A stretch of DNA of 64,000 bases from Melanocharis versteri (GCA_013397845.1 VZTG01006025.1:124001-188000); one strand, 5' to 3'; counted from the stretch's first letter, positions 12,501 through 27,500 are shown. Notes: generated from the sequence alone by a model not told the origin. Made by a program: numbers and translations.

Positions 12501-15500
12501 GCTGCCAGGGAATTACGTGACAGGTTTTACTGCAGAACAAGCCTGCTGTAAGCTATAACAACTTATTTAGTGTGTTGTAAAAACCTCTGGGTACTAGGAA
12601 TCTTTATTTTTTATTGTTCTACAATTCCAGGGTGCCTTGCTTTGTAAAGGTGGGGGGAAGTTTAAAAAAAAAAAAAAAAAAAACCCCAAACTTTATGTTA
12701 CTTCCTGTTCACAATCTCTCTCATTTGTATCCCAGGCTAGAGTTAAGGTTTTTGGGGTAGGTTGCAATTGTCTAAATAACTTTTGCCTCCTTGGCTTTGA
12801 ATAAAATGGGTTGTATAAAATTGATTTGTGTTTTTCTAGTCCCCCAAGGTATCTTCACCTCTCAGGCTGCTGGTTAACTTAGCTCCTGGTGCTTGGATGT
12901 AAAGAAAAACACACTGTATTCAGCCTGCAGTTGAATATATTTCCAGTAAACAATTTAAAATTATTATGTTGACTTAGAGCACTTCAACCCCCTTCATCTG
13001 AGAGCTTTTCTTCTACTTTATTTTGTGCATTCTCTCACAGGGTTGTGGTGCTGTCAGGGCAATAAAAAGCAAGCAGAAATCCCTATTTTAGTATCAAAGT
13101 ACTTGTCCGGAATATTAATAATCGGGTACTTACCATTGGAGCATACTTCCACCAGCTTGTTTTCCCTCAGTCCCACTGGTAAATGGGCCAGGAGGGGGTA
13201 TCTCGGCGCAGGGCTCCTTGTGGGAGCAATCACCTTGGGTGATCCTGGGCAAGTAGGTCAGTGCTGAGTGTTTGTGTAACGATGGCGCTGCTGGTACTGC
13301 CTGGGATCAGCTCAGAGTATCACTGCCCCCATCACCTTCCCCTTGGCCAGGGAGACTGTGTGCAGCCCCAAGGAGCCTGTTCCCCAAATCCCAGTGACAG
13401 CTTGCCGTGGCTTTGTGCCTGAGTTTGCTGCAGCGATGCCTTTGGATACCGTCATGGACATTGTTGGAGGGAGAGCCTTGTGGGGGATCCTGACTTGAGC
13501 AGGACATGAGAAATGTCTCTCTGTAAGTCCAGAGGGTCGTGGTGGGCACTGCAGAGGATTAGGGGGGCCACTGTGTCAGTGACACCCTCTTAACTTGGGA
13601 AGCACCCTTGGCTTTAGCGCCAGTACAATTCTGCTCTGGCATTTTGAGAGTTTATTAAGATTTAATTGGGAAGGAATTGCAAAGGTGTAGGCAAAGAGCA
13701 GCACAAATGCCTTTATCCAGGGAGAATTAGTGCTTTCAGGCATCCTTTCCGACTGACAGTCCTGGAAGCTTTTTTGTTCCATTATCAGTGCCAATTCCTT
13801 GAGGAATACCCAGGCTAACACATACATTATGTTACTTATAGAGTCACAATGTGTGCACAAAGGACCTGACAGCTGAAAGGCTGGAATAAAGCCAAGGAGT
13901 AAAACAAGGCAGGGGCCTTGGAGCAGTTGCCATGCAGAGATGACTGACAGGAGAGCTGCGGGCATTAGTGAAGCTGATTTTGCGTCACTGGAACTGCACT
14001 TTCCTCTAGCAAAGCCTTCAATGGAATGAGCTGCTTCTGGTTGCCATAGTTTTATGCCTCAGGGATGTTTTCCTTCATGCTTTTGGACTAAAAGGGTGTC
14101 TGTTCCTTGGGCCAGTTCACTTCTGCGGGATTTGGGGGAAAGAAAAAGAGGAAATAGGAATGCTCAAAGTGTATTTCTGGAGGCAGGAAGCTATGTGCTG
14201 AGCAGCTTTGGGCACATGAGGCAGATGGTTTTCATCAGCAGATAAGGGTGATGGAAAGGCCACGGAAATCATGGGCTTTGGTTATGTGCTGCTGTCTTTT
14301 TTCTGAACATTAGAAAAGTCAGGTTGTCCCTGAAATGAATAGGTTGTAGCAGCAGTTTCATCTCTTGACCCACTCCTGATCATCTAGCAGCCTGGACCTG
14401 GAAGATACCAGCACTGTAGATGTACCTTGGGAGGGAAAACCTGTACAGATGGTGTACCAAGGGAAAACCTTGGTGTCTATTGAGGTGTGTTGGGAAGTCC
14501 AGCTTTGGGGGATTTTCAGACGTGGAGCTGGTGGGAAGAGAGGGACCCACTGTGGGTCCTGTTGCCTCTCCATGGAATTTTTATGTCTGGTACCCTTTCC
14601 TGTAAGGAGTCCTTGCTCTGAAACAGCTAGGAGATATGGTTTGGAGCTTCTCGGGACCCTTTTTCCCCTTACTGATACTGCACAGTGTGGTTTGATCCTA
14701 TTCCCTTCCTCCCCTCTCCTGTGAACAAAGACAGGCAAAACCCAGCCCCATCCTACAGGATTTCTTTGTCTGTTTGCAGAAACACGCCAAGGGACAGGAT
14801 CTACTTAAAAAAGTCTGTGACCACCTCAATCTGTTGGAAGAAGACTACTTTGGTTTGGCCATATGGGACACACCAATCTCCAGGGTAAGCAGCTGCTGGC
14901 CCTGAGGGCATTCAGCTCTTCCTGCATCATCTCCCCAGGGCAAGAAGTGGGGCGAAGCTCCTCTTCAAACTCGTTTTGGTGTCTTCCCTAAATATGGATT
15001 GCAGGTTATCACACAGGAAGAAATGGAGAATAAATGACTACAGGAGTGTGGATTTTAGTCAAAAAGCTATGTGAATCATAGAGTGAATCCTAGTGAACTT
15101 GGGTGTTCACCTGGAGAAAAGTCATTATATTTGTTTATTGCAAAGTGATGTCACTAAGTTATAAAGCTGCAGCTGAAGGAGTCAGGCTGCCCTGGCACTG
15201 GTGTCAGCATTGGGAAGGTTTGGTTGGAGCCATCCAGAGCATTTGGAATTGAGCCTTTGCACTGCAGAAGAACAGATGTGACTCTTTACCAAAGCTCCTA
15301 CTCATGGTTTCAATTTAAAGTCTTTGTTTGATTTGACTCAAGCAATGTCTTCTCTTTTAAGTCTTTGGTTACCCTTTAACTCAAGAATTACTCAGGGTCT
15401 ATTTCATAAAGCCAGAAGTGAGATAATTGAAATGAGGGGCCCAATTCTATGTCCTTTAGACCAGTTATGTTGGTCCATATTGTGACTCTTCCTCTGCTTC

Positions 15501-18500
15501 ACCTGCAGATACCCCCTGTGGCCAGATTACTGACTGGCAGATGTCTGTCATTAAATACTTTATACTGTTTTATACATAGGCAAAATAACAACCAAAAATA
15601 ACACTATTTGAGGCAGGCAGAACTCCCACTTGGGTTTGTTTTACAGTCTCTGGTGTCTTCCAGTTTTCTTGGATGTGAAATGTGTTTCCGTGTATATAAC
15701 CTGGATATTTTTTACCCTCAGAGTTTGTTCTTGCAGAGGGAGGGGTAGGTGTACTTTTAGATCCAATTAAGAGCAAAAAGAGTGTCGCTGGAGCAGCTCA
15801 GCTTCTTCTGCATGTGCTATGGGTAGCTCACTGCTGCATTTTGATGTAAGGAAAAATTCCTTCCTGGAAGGAGTTGTCAAGCCCTTGGCACAGGCTGCCC
15901 AAGGAAGTGGTGGAATCACTGTCCCTGAAAGTGATCAAAAAGCATATAGATGTGGCACTTGCGGACACTGCTTTGTGGTGGCCTTGGCAGTGCTGGAGTA
16001 ATGACTGGACTTGATGATCTTAGAGGGCTTTTCCTAAATGATTCTGTGGTCTCCCAGACCCTTGGACTTGCTCTTCTCGTGTCCGGGCTTTTGGCATTGA
16101 TTCTTCTGGAAGCAGAAGTGTGTACCTCATCCCCCAAGCCAACAAGAGCTGAGAGGTTGTGCAGCTTTTTAACTGTAGGGACTGAAAACAGATTCTTTTG
16201 TCAGATTTGTGTCCAACAGCTGGATGTTGGGGAAGATGAGGCCACTGTCCATGGGTTGTTCAGCTCCAGTGTGGAGCAAGCTGGTTTAGTTTGCTCTAAT
16301 GGGTGAAAACACCTTTTTTTTTTTTTAAATCTTTCTGGTTATGTTTCATTGAACTTTGAAATCTGAAGCTTCATCTCTCTCCTGCTATAACTTCAAACAA
16401 GACCTCTCCAGAGTCACTGATTCACAGGTAAAATAGTGTTAATAGGATCCAAGGATGAGCTCCTGCACCTCACCTGCAGCTGTGTGGAGTGGGTGGAGAT
16501 ACATATGTGTACTCCTGGATAAGGAAGAGTTGTACGTGACATTTTCCACCTTGATATTTAGGGAATAAACCTTCCGAGGACCAGTAATTACCCAGATGGG
16601 CATAGGAGAGGGTGGCAGTGGGATTAGGCGGTTGTGACAGTGGCTGGACCAGCTGGATGCCATAGAGGAGCAAGGAGCTCATTGCCCTGAAAGGGAGGAT
16701 TGTTTCCCACTGATCCATGACCCAGTGGGATAAAAGTGCCATTAATTGCTGTTCCCATCATTGTCTGCTGGATCACGCGGGGTGGGATGCATGACTGCAC
16801 CCTGGGCTTACCCCAGTAACGAGCAGCTGTGGCACCGGCTCGGCCAGGGAGATGCTCTGCTCCAAGCTGTGGCCCTAAAAAGGCAGCAAGTCTTCCTTTC
16901 AAATGGATTTTGTATTGCCACTTCTATATGTTAGAGGAGCAGGCATATAAAAAGAGGAGATTAAATGTGAGTATTGCTGTCTCCCTGCCATGAAGCTATG
17001 TGTCCTTATGGTCAGGAGAGATTAGCTTGGGGGATTCAATGAGTTAATTCCTTCACCTCAGGAGACCTGGATGTCCAAATCCTGCTCAGAGCTGATGAAA
17101 ATGAAGAGGTGGTTAAATGTAGCCTCTCCAGGAGGGTTGCTAGCCCAGTGCCAGCGCATGCAGCAGGACAGGCCCTGACCCCTGCAAAGGGAAAGGCTCA
17201 GACCATGGAAAAAGCAGGAGTTGTGTTTTGGGGCTTATATTGCACCACCATCCCACAAAACCTCAAATTACAGAGAAGGGGGGAAAAGATATATTTCTAA
17301 ATTTATAGCAGAGATAATTGCTAGAAACTTGAGTCATAGTTAAAAGAAATTAAGTTTATGTCACACTCCTGTAAAAAATTCCAGCCTTACTCAGGAATTG
17401 GGTTTTTTTACTCATATTTCAGCAATTAGGTCGTTGAAAGCTATAGCTAATAATAGAAAGTCTTGGTGATCTTTGATCTGAATAGGGTAAGGAGACAGGG
17501 TGCTTAAAATTAATGTATCCGTCCTATTTACCTTTTTTTAAAGGTTCTGGAGAATAAAAGAGGTGTTGTACAAGTGCCCCTGGTAGCTGGATGTGGCTGT
17601 GGCCATACCTGCTGCTCTGTTCTTGCAGCCCTAATGTTCTGCTTTTTTTTTTCCCTCTTGTTCTTCCTGCCTCCCTTGTAAGTCCCTGGTAGGTGAATGG
17701 TTGGAGATACACCCACTGAGACCACAGCCTGGAGTAAAAGTAGTGAAAAATGCACCATCTCTTTAGTTTCCATGGCTGCCTTTGTGTCAAATATTGTCCT
17801 TTTTTTTTTTTTCCTGTATTTTTAGCAATTTTCAGCTTTCTGTGGTGTTTCTGGAATGTCTGGTAAACTGTGAATGTTTTTATCCTCTTACAGACGTGGC
17901 TGGATCCTGCCAAAGAAATAAAAAAGCAGGTTCATGGTAAGTAGATTGAATTTATCATGTGTGGGGGAGTGTGGCTTCTCCCACTGTGGCTTTGATGAGC
18001 CATCCAGGGGGCCCAGGGATGGGGAGACGTCAACTGAGGGTGGCTGGCAGGGATCAGCACAAGTTCAAGCAGTCTGTGCATCCTTTCTCTCCTTCTTAAG
18101 GACTTAGGGATGCTCTAGATTTAGGAAAAAACGTCATTTCCTTGCTAAAACAGCTTGGGGTGTGTTAGCCTGAAGCAAAGCCACACTGTCCGTGCAGTGC
18201 TGAAATGGGGATGTGCTCCTTGCTGGAGGATGGGAAAATGGGTGTCGGTGGGAACCACTGAAATCCCGAAGGAGACTGGGAGACCCCAAGCAGAATTTTA
18301 TGGTGGAACAAGGTTTTATGGACTCTGAGACTGTTTTGGGGTCCAAATAGAGGCACTGGAATGATAAATGACTTGAGAAATATCAGCTCAAATACCAGAT
18401 GCTCTCCCAAATTGTGTTTTAAGGCCTGCTAGCACTGAATTAGTTCAAGATGAGGGCAGTGTCAAAATTAAATATGTTTTAGAGGCTTTTGTTTTCTCTT

Positions 18501-21500
18501 GGGAGCAAGTCTGACTGCTTTGGAGGTAAAATACTGGTTTTGGGAAGGAAAATACTGCTTTATGGTTGCTTTTGATGGGAGGCCTAGGGCAAAGTGTGTC
18601 ATTAAGTCCAGATTAGGGGGGAAACAAAGCTGTGGAGTAGGGAAAGCTCCTGGTCTTACCAGCTTCTCTTGGAATCAGTAGCAGGGTGCATGTGGAGGGC
18701 AGGAGCTACTCCATCCATAAAATTCGTCTAGTGAGTGTAATGAACAGCAGCCTGCTGTGGAATCTGGTCCCCTGAGATGGATTAAATGGCAAATTACTTG
18801 ATTTTACTTGAAGTGAAGGTATTTTGCATATACATACGAACGTGTGGACACCAGTGTGTGGTGGTTTAGGTAACCTCTGCTCCCTTCAATGTCGCCTTGG
18901 AATCACTTGTTTTGAATGGTGCGTGATGAAAACAACGTGCCTTGTGTTTAACCCCAGTTGTGGCATTGCATAAGAAGCAAATCCGGGACTACTCCATTCC
19001 CCCTCTACCCTGTGTGAGATTGGGGTAAACCTCTGAATGAGTTACGTGCAGGGGTAGATCTTCCCTTTCTGAAATAAATCTTATTTTGAACTAGTGTTAA
19101 AGGGCACAGCAGGGGGAGATGTAACTATGAAAATCACTCAGTCAGGACTATCTTCTACTGGGAAATGGGATTATTTTCAAGGAAAAGAGAGAGTTACCTC
19201 TTCAGCTGTGTCATCTGGGCTGTACATACCACATAAAATGCCAATTCTATGTGTGATTATGTGGATTCCGGCTCAGTTAATGTTGTAATGGTGCTATACA
19301 AGTTTTAAAACAAGCTGTATTAAAGCAATTATGTCTGGACTTGAAAAGCTCTTCTGATCCTGGTGCTTTCTGGCTTCATCCAGAGGTTAATACTTGTGTT
19401 GGGCTGAGTTTAAGCTGTGTCTGACCACCTGATCCCAGTGCATTAGGCTGAGGAGTGACTTAGCACAGCCTTCCTTGAACTTTGAAATTTGGGTTTAGCG
19501 GTAAACCAATCCTAATTCATTCATTTATAGCCTATGCCTGACCTCTCTTCATGAATCTTTTTTCAGTCAATGAAAAAACATGTTGGTCATTGAGCTTCTT
19601 AGTCACGAACTTAATTTTTGCCACAAGTTGTGGTTAATCCAGGTGATTTTCCCTGCCTTGCTTTTTTTCTCCTGCTTTTCTTACCTGCTGTAAATGAAAT
19701 CACATCTTACAGTTACACAGATGTTAAGCTGCAGCCAGTTGTGAGAGCGAGCAGTATCAAATCAGTGTTGCATCTGCTGAATTCTGAAGATCAAATTGGA
19801 TATTCCCAGCTTTTTTTAGTATCAACTGACCATCACAAAGCTGTCCTGGTGTGTTTATTTTTCTCAAGCTCTCCCTTGTCATTGCAGGAGGCCGCTGGGA
19901 TTTTACCTTCAGTGTCAAGTTTTATCCGCCAGATCCTGCCCAGCTGACAGAGGACATCACCAGGTGAGTTACCTGGGAATCCTACTGCCATGTTCTCTTG
20001 AATATGGAATAGAAATGTTTCATATTTGTGTGTTTTTTCCTCCTCCAGCAAGGAGATCAGATGCCTTCACCAGTTGGAGGGGGTTTGGTTTGCTTTTAGT
20101 AGATGTGAGGATGCTCCCGCTCTCCACTGCAGTCCATGTGTAAAGCAGTGTCATTTATAATCCTGCCATGTGCATGTTTGTATAGAAAAGTAAATTCTTA
20201 CCTAAACCCAAGATTTTCTGGTCATAGTGTCCTTTACTCCCTTTACAGAGTGGAGGTGACCTTGAATCCCCTAGTCCTCCATGCTGTTTACCTTGGGAAT
20301 AAGTAAAAATTGGAAACAAGCATTGCCATGTGTTCATCAGTGGCATGAAAGAAGAGACTCTGATCCTCAAGTTAATAAATTTCTCTCTGTTCTCTGCCCC
20401 CAGATACTACCTGTGTCTGCAGCTTAGACAAGACATCCTTACAGGGCGGCTGCCCTGCTCCTTTGCCACCTTGGCTCTGCTGGGTTCCTACACGGTCCAG
20501 TCAGAGTTGGGAGACTATGATCCTGATCTCCATGGCCCGGATTACATCAGTGAGTTCAAATTGGCCCCAAACCAGACAAAAGAGCTTGAAGAAAAGGTTG
20601 TGGAGCTTCATAAAACATATAGGTAAGGTCCAGCGCCTGGAGGACTTGTTTGTGCACAGTAACGTGAAATAAGGGAAATAATGGGATTTTCTGGTGTTTT
20701 CCCCACCTCTGTGAGATACATAAAACTTGCGGATGTCCCATCCCTGGAAGTGTCCAAGGCCAAGTTGGATGGGGCTTGGAGCAACCTGGGATAGTGGAAG
20801 GTGTCCCTGCCCATGTCAGGGAGTGGAACGAGATGATCTTTGAGGTCTCTTCCAATCCAGACCATTCTGTGATTTTGTGATGATTCTGTGAACATCAACT
20901 TTTAACAAAAGATCTAATACTTAGGACAAAATCTTTCTAGAAGCAGGAATTCTTTTTTCCTGCATGAAGAAGAAACTAAGTTTTTAGAAAGCAGATGTGA
21001 AATCTTGCAATTGTTTATTTACAAGTGCTTTTTTCCCCCACAGAATAGCCATGAAAGTGGGGTTTAGTTCATGTGCAAATGCAAAATTTACATGTTTTAA
21101 CCTTGCCCTTTGTCTTTTTTTAATATATTTCTTTGGGATTTATGTAATTTTGGATTGTAGTGTGATCTGGTTTCGTTTCTCTGTTTACACACTGTAGCCT
21201 ACAGCCTGTTTGGGGCATTCTTCTACCACGTTTAGTGAGTAACACTCATTTCCTAATGTGGAAGGATTCCAGGTGATCCAGGAATTACAAACCTGCAGTT
21301 AAGTGTTTCCTAGTGCAGCCATGACCTGGGCAGGTGTGTCTGGTTCAGGCAGGGTTGAACAACTCCTGGGAGTCTCCCTGGTATCAGATTCAAGGGTGAC
21401 AGTAACTAAACCTCTTCCTCATCTTATTTTAGGCATATCTTCCTAGAAAGGAAACAATGGAGCAAAGGCGAGACTTTCTCACAGGCAGATGGGAACAAAA

Positions 21501-24500
21501 AACTGGAGGACAGTGGGAAGGGTGGGTGTGGGCCCTGGCTGTGAGCAGAGGTACAATTAACACCTCACTCAAGCCTGCAAATCAATATTTTAAATTGATT
21601 CCCCTCCATTTACACTGAGAGGAGAGGAAATGAGGGAAAATAAGTACTGGGCCTCTGACAAGCTTCATGACTTGGAGTCAAAGGCTGTGCTAGAAGTGGT
21701 GGATCACAGTGCTGAATTATTCATGGCTTCATCAGAAGGAGACTTCAAGGTATGTTATATCAAGATGTGTTATATTTCATCTGTCTGCATGTGCAGGAGG
21801 AAGCAACACGTCCCCGTTTAATTTCTGGTCCATATTCTGTGAACATTAAACTTCAGAGGATTTTCAGTAGGAATCATAGAATCATGGAATTGTTTAGGTT
21901 GTAAAAGACCTTGAAGACCATTGAGTCCAGCCGTTAACCCAGCACTGCCAAGCCCACCGGTAAACTATGTCCTGAAGTGTAACATCCGTGTGTTCTTTGG
22001 ACATTTCCAGGGAAACCTCTGCTAAACCCTGCTACGGCTCTTGCTACTGTATTTGCAAAGCACAAGACACATATCAAGATGGCGACTGCTCCTGGGGCTT
22101 TCCTACAAGATTGTCCTTACAGTGGACTTTGCCCTGTCTCCCACCACTCAAACCTCTATTTACATCATGCACAAGATGTATTGTGAGCGCTCAGTAAGGA
22201 AGACATCAAAGGAGGGTAGAAAATGAAATGTATGCAGCTGAATCGTCTCCCAGCAGAGCTGTTAATGTACCTCATACACCAGAAACTTATTAACAGGGAC
22301 ACTTCAATAATGTTGATAATGGTCTCCATTATCAGGATGTCTTTGTCAAATTGTGCCCCTCCTGCAGACAGGGCACCATCTGGTCCCAGAAAACCCCTCA
22401 TTCATCTCGTCCCCCAGTTGGAATCTCTGCTGAGTGGTTTCAGCTGTCTGTGTGTTTGGCTGGAGAACAATAGCTGGGTTTGGGGAGGTCCAGAGGCAGC
22501 AGGTCTGGGGGGACAGGACCTGTCACCTTTTGCTCAGTTGGGTTTCTTCTGCTGAATCAAGTTTTGTCCCGTCACTGCTCTTCCTCACTTCCTTCTCTAG
22601 TGCCTGTACAGCTTCACAGGAATAAAGTGCAGCCATGTTATTGGGATGCCTCGAAGCACAAATTTGGGCAGTCAAAGTGATTTCATAATTCATCATCTGG
22701 GCACAAATTTGTCTGTATTGAAAGCAAAAGAAAATCTAATGGATTTCATGAAGTCTGATCTGTCTCCTCTTAAAAGCAACAGTTTTGAGACTACCAAGCC
22801 GTTTCTTTTTCTGCAGATCTATGACTCCAGCCCAAGCAGACCTGGAATTTCTTGAGAATGCAAAAAAGCTGTCTATGTATGGAGTCGACCTTCACCAAGC
22901 CAAGGTGAGAGCCAATAAATGTGCGCCTACCTGCAGATTTTGTAATTTGATTATCCTTCCCTTGCAGGAGCAAGATTACCTGTTTTGGGAAGCTCCTTTG
23001 GAAAGAGAGGAAGTATGGAAATACAGACATACAACGGGAATGCCTCAAGCATTCCTGGAAGAGAAGTGATTCTTCGTGGTTGCTTATTATTTATGTGTCA
23101 CAGGAAACTTTCCGAAGCTCCTTGTATAGACAGGTCCTTGCTCTGAGTAGCTTAGAATACAATATGTGTTCCCTGCTGCGTGAGCCTCTGTACTCCAGGA
23201 AATGCAGGATGGGCTTCTGATGAGCCCTTTGGGCAACCAGCAGAACAGGAGAGATCAGCAGGAAGGAGGAGGTTATCAGAAAAAGCGTGAAAGAAAAGGA
23301 AGGGTGGCTGTGGAACTGGGAGCTGGAGTCTGGATGGTGGGGAGATGAATTTATGGGAAGACCAAAGGGATAATTTGGAAGGCAGCTGTTGACATGAAAT
23401 TCATAAATCTGACACTGCTTAAATCCTCATCTGCATTCCCAGGACTTGGAAGGAGTGGATATCACTCTGGGAGTCTGTTCCAGTGGCCTTCTTGTTTACA
23501 AAGATAAACTGAGAATCAACCGCTTCCCGTGGCCCAAAGTCCTGAAGATTTCCTACAAACGCAGCAGCTTCTTCATAAAGATTCGTCCAGGGGAGGTACA
23601 ACTGTCTCCTGTGGGCTCCTGTTATCCTGTTTCCTTGGGGTCATCACTGTGTGTATCACTAGAACGGAGCGGTGCGGGGTCGGGCTCTTCTCTGCGGGAG
23701 CGTTTGACATCGGGGTGTCTGGTCCCGGCTGAAGCTCCAAGCCAGCTGGTGTCAGTGTAACAACGTGTTATCCAGCACCACCTCCTGGCATCTCCGGGTA
23801 TTCTCAGCATCCAGGGAAACGTGTGGGAGGTTGGCAGCTGAAATTGGGGCAGCGCTAATTCATTTTTTGAAAACGGGGCAAGACAATGGCTCTTTGTCTT
23901 GCTTTCATTCAAAGAAAATGATTAAAAATTAGAATTAGCTTTTCACTTAAGTGCGGGAAGCAGGGAATGGATACATTGGTGCTGTCTCACATGAATGGGG
24001 AAATCCCTGGAGCAGCCTGGCTACATCAGGGAGAGAGGCTACAATGGAGATCCAGCTCTTTCTTCTTCTTCCTCCTTCTGCTTTCACTGCCATGACCCAG
24101 GCTTGCAGGGAGGTTAGTGTTTGACCTCAACCCAGAGCTGGGCAGCATGACGGGGGGGATAAATGATCTGACTGGCTGCAAAACCCACGGCATGTTGCTC
24201 TGCAAATCCAGTGCATCCTGAGGGATGCCCAGGCTAGTGGCCAAGCCCCCTCTTTCCTCTGACCTGAGGTCCTGATGCATGTTGTGGGGCAAGTTCAGCA
24301 GTTTATGCCGCAGCAGACCAGGGTGGTGGGCTGGAGACTGCGCTCCTGCCACATTTATTTCCTGCTATACCTAAATAACTTATGTTTTCCACAGCAAGAA
24401 CAGTATGAAAGTACAATTGGGTTCAAGCTACCAAGTTACCGGGCAGCAAAGAAGCTATGGAAAGTATGTGTTGAACATCACACCTTCTTCAGGTGGGTTT

Positions 24501-27500
24501 TCTGAGCAGTAGCCTCACCCTGAGTAATTTAGTGCTTGAATTTAACTGTTGAAAATGAACATTGTTCCTTAGCATTTTGGAAAAATGGGAGTGAAATGGT
24601 TGCAGGGACAGTAGGTGTTTATTTTGCAGTAAATTTTTAAGCAAGTTCTGCTTTGTAAGACCCATAAGACAGAGATCTTTGTGTCATGTAGATGTGAGAC
24701 ATCATTAGTATGTGCATTTCTTTGGGCAAGTGGGTGCAAGAGACTCCTTCCTATTTTAATTCCTCTTCACATGCCCCTTCCTGGCTCTGGAGGTGGGATT
24801 TTTAAATGTGTTTGTGTTTTTCAGGCTGACTTCCACCGAGGCCATCCCAAAGAGCAGGTTCCTGGCGCTGGGCTCCAAGTTCCGCTACAGCGGCCGGACG
24901 CAGGCGCAGACGCGGCAGGCGAGCGCCCTGATCGACCGGCCTGCGCCCCAGTTTGAGCGCACGGCCAGCAAGAGAGCATCCAGGAGCCTCGATGGAGGTG
25001 AGTCAGTCCCTGCTGCATCATCCCTCTCCCTTCTGGAATCACCAGGATGCTGAAGTACTCCTTAAGGAACACTTGGATTCCCTCCTGTACAAAATGCGGG
25101 TGTAACTTGTCACTGTAGTACAAGACCTTGTTCCCGCCCCTTACATATTTAGGGATTATGTACCTGTAGTGAGACTGCATTGGTGCTCAGTTGGTTAGAG
25201 CAGGGTGCTGATAACACCACGGGATGGGTTTGTTCCCCACATAGGCCATTCACTTGAGAGTTGGACTCTATGATCCTCATGGATCCCTTCCAACTCAGTG
25301 TTCTGTGATTCTCTGATTCTGAGTTGGACTCGATCCTTGTGGGTCCCTTCCAACTCAGAAAATTCTGATTCATCACACAACCTTCATTCACATCAGCAAA
25401 ACCAGCCAACCAAACCAAAAATTCCCCCTACAAAAACCAAAACAGCATTGTCACAACACAGAACAAAAGTGGACAATTTACATCTAATCCACCCCTTGTC
25501 CCTTCACCACAATTACAACAAGAATTCCCCATGATCATTCTGCTCTCTAACATTGCTCAGTACTTTTGCCCGTTACCTCTCCCAGTTTTTATCCTTATCT
25601 CAATATCACAGCACTGTGAGGGCTTTTATGGGTAAATTAACTCCATCTCAGCCAGACCCAATACAAAAATGCAAACCAAGGGTGGTCCCAGAAGAACTGA
25701 CTGATGAAAAGAATGTAGGTAGGTGCTGAAGGCTTATGGCAAAGTTCTGATTGTAAAGATATTTCTTTATTTGATCTCAAAGCATTTTCCTTTAGAAAAT
25801 CAGGAATTAAGCCATTCTGTTTGTTTTGTTTAATATAACTTCTTAAATTCCATAGTTTTACCTGAGGGGGAGATTTTTTGCTGCAATGGAAACTTCTTCA
25901 GTGTCTCTTAAAGCGATGCTCAGGTTGCACTTGAGGTGTGTCAGTCAGATGGGCTCATCCCTGAGGTTTTTAAAAGAAATAGATAGCAGCAGAGGAGGTG
26001 AGGCGTGGAAAAGGGAGTGCCTAAGGTTGGTCCGTGTGGTCTGTATCACAGGGTATTAAGATCCATGGCCAACAGCAGCCAGGCTGTCCCTGCTCCTGGG
26101 CTCAGTGACATCCCAGGCCTGGGCTTTGTGTCTTGGAGCTGGAGGGAAGGGATGGTTCAAGCTCCATAAGGCAGCAAAGCCAAATTCCGGCTTCCGTGCA
26201 GTCTGGGCATGCAAGGTTCCTCAGGCATGGTGCTCAGCAGTGAAGGGACCAGTGCTGCTGGTTGCCTATCGGACATGCCATTATGACCCCAGATGAGTAG
26301 AGAAATCACAGCTGCAGTGCAACACCTGGATGTCAGAGCTTGGAAAAGAGCAGCCTGGGAATGTGACACTTCTGCCTCCTTGACATCTGCACCTTTGCCG
26401 TGCGGGCGGTCCTTAACGTGTGCCCCGTTTCTTCAGCTAAACGTGCGACTCAAAAGGTTGAGTTCAGAACCATAGAGGAAGAGAAGCAGAAGGAGGTGGT
26501 GGTGGTTGAGGTTCCTGAACCAAAACCTGCGGATCAGATCCGAGAGAAGCCAGGTATAGCTGTGGTGGTGGCTAAAACTCTCTGCAGTGCCTTTCCTGTT
26601 CTCTACATGCTTGTTCCTGGCAATTTCCAATTTTCACCAAGTATGGTGGCTTTCTCTTTTAATTTCTTTGCAAGAAGAGTTTTGCAGTGAGAGGAGACAC
26701 AGCCCAGCTCTGAGAGACTCCTTAAATTTCCACCTTGCACCTCATGAGACTGCAATTGTGGGGAGGTGGGGAAAAGATCAGGATGTGCTGGCTCTTGAGA
26801 ACTCTCTTGTTAAATGTGGGTAGTTTTGTATATATGGATTTGAAAACTTTAAAGTATGATCTTGGAACTTCTCGTGAAGCTTCTGAAATTCTTCATCCCA
26901 GGACCTCCTTGCCATTTTGGGTTGGTTTTTTTTGGTGTTTGAGAAATGCTACCCATTTTACTCTTGGAGCTTACATTTCTCTTAAGATAGGTACTATTAA
27001 TAAATATGAACGTCCTTAAGAGGTGTGTAGGTACAACAGCACATTTGAATAGTAGTCAGTGTATCATAGCAGCAGTGTTGCAAATATTTGCGGTCTTCAT
27101 CACTTGGATAGTGACCACCTGTGGTGTGTTAGGGCTGAAGATAATTCACATGCAAATGCTTTGGGTACCCTCCTCCCACCCAGAATTTTTTACAGTGTAC
27201 TTTTGACTGCATTACTGCTTTTCTAGTATCAAGATCAAGTTCTCATGAAGCATGGCAAACTTCCCCACCATGGGCATTCCTTGAATCCTCAGTAATCAGC
27301 ATCTCCTGGTGGGGAAAGCCCGATACTGTAAAAGCAGAAGGTGGGGAATTTCAGACACCAGGGTAGATTAGAAGTTGATCGCTGAAGTACATTTAATTAA
27401 AGCTGCTAGGTTTTAGATAGGTTTTTGTCTGGATGTGTTTTTCCTGGATTTTGCCAGCCAGCACCTGCCTCCCTCCAGACTTTGCAGGCAGAGCCCTTCC

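Larger units (their letters stand above)
20623..22816 (+). other. EPB41: Intron within the FERM region
   Basis: Holds two CR1 copies in opposite orientations (20736 and 21873). No further exon was recognised. Confidence 0.85.
24998..26436 (+). other. EPB41: Intron with SINE and possible LTR fragment
   Basis: Contains the tRNA-derived SINE (25176) and a possible retroviral LTR remnant (25380). From about 25,670 to the next acceptor I see nothing specific. Confidence 0.8.

Noticed and set aside
25176..25250. Functional tRNA-Ile gene
   Set aside because: The stems do not pair, the B box is decayed and the sequence runs directly into a SINE tail. It is a retroposon head.
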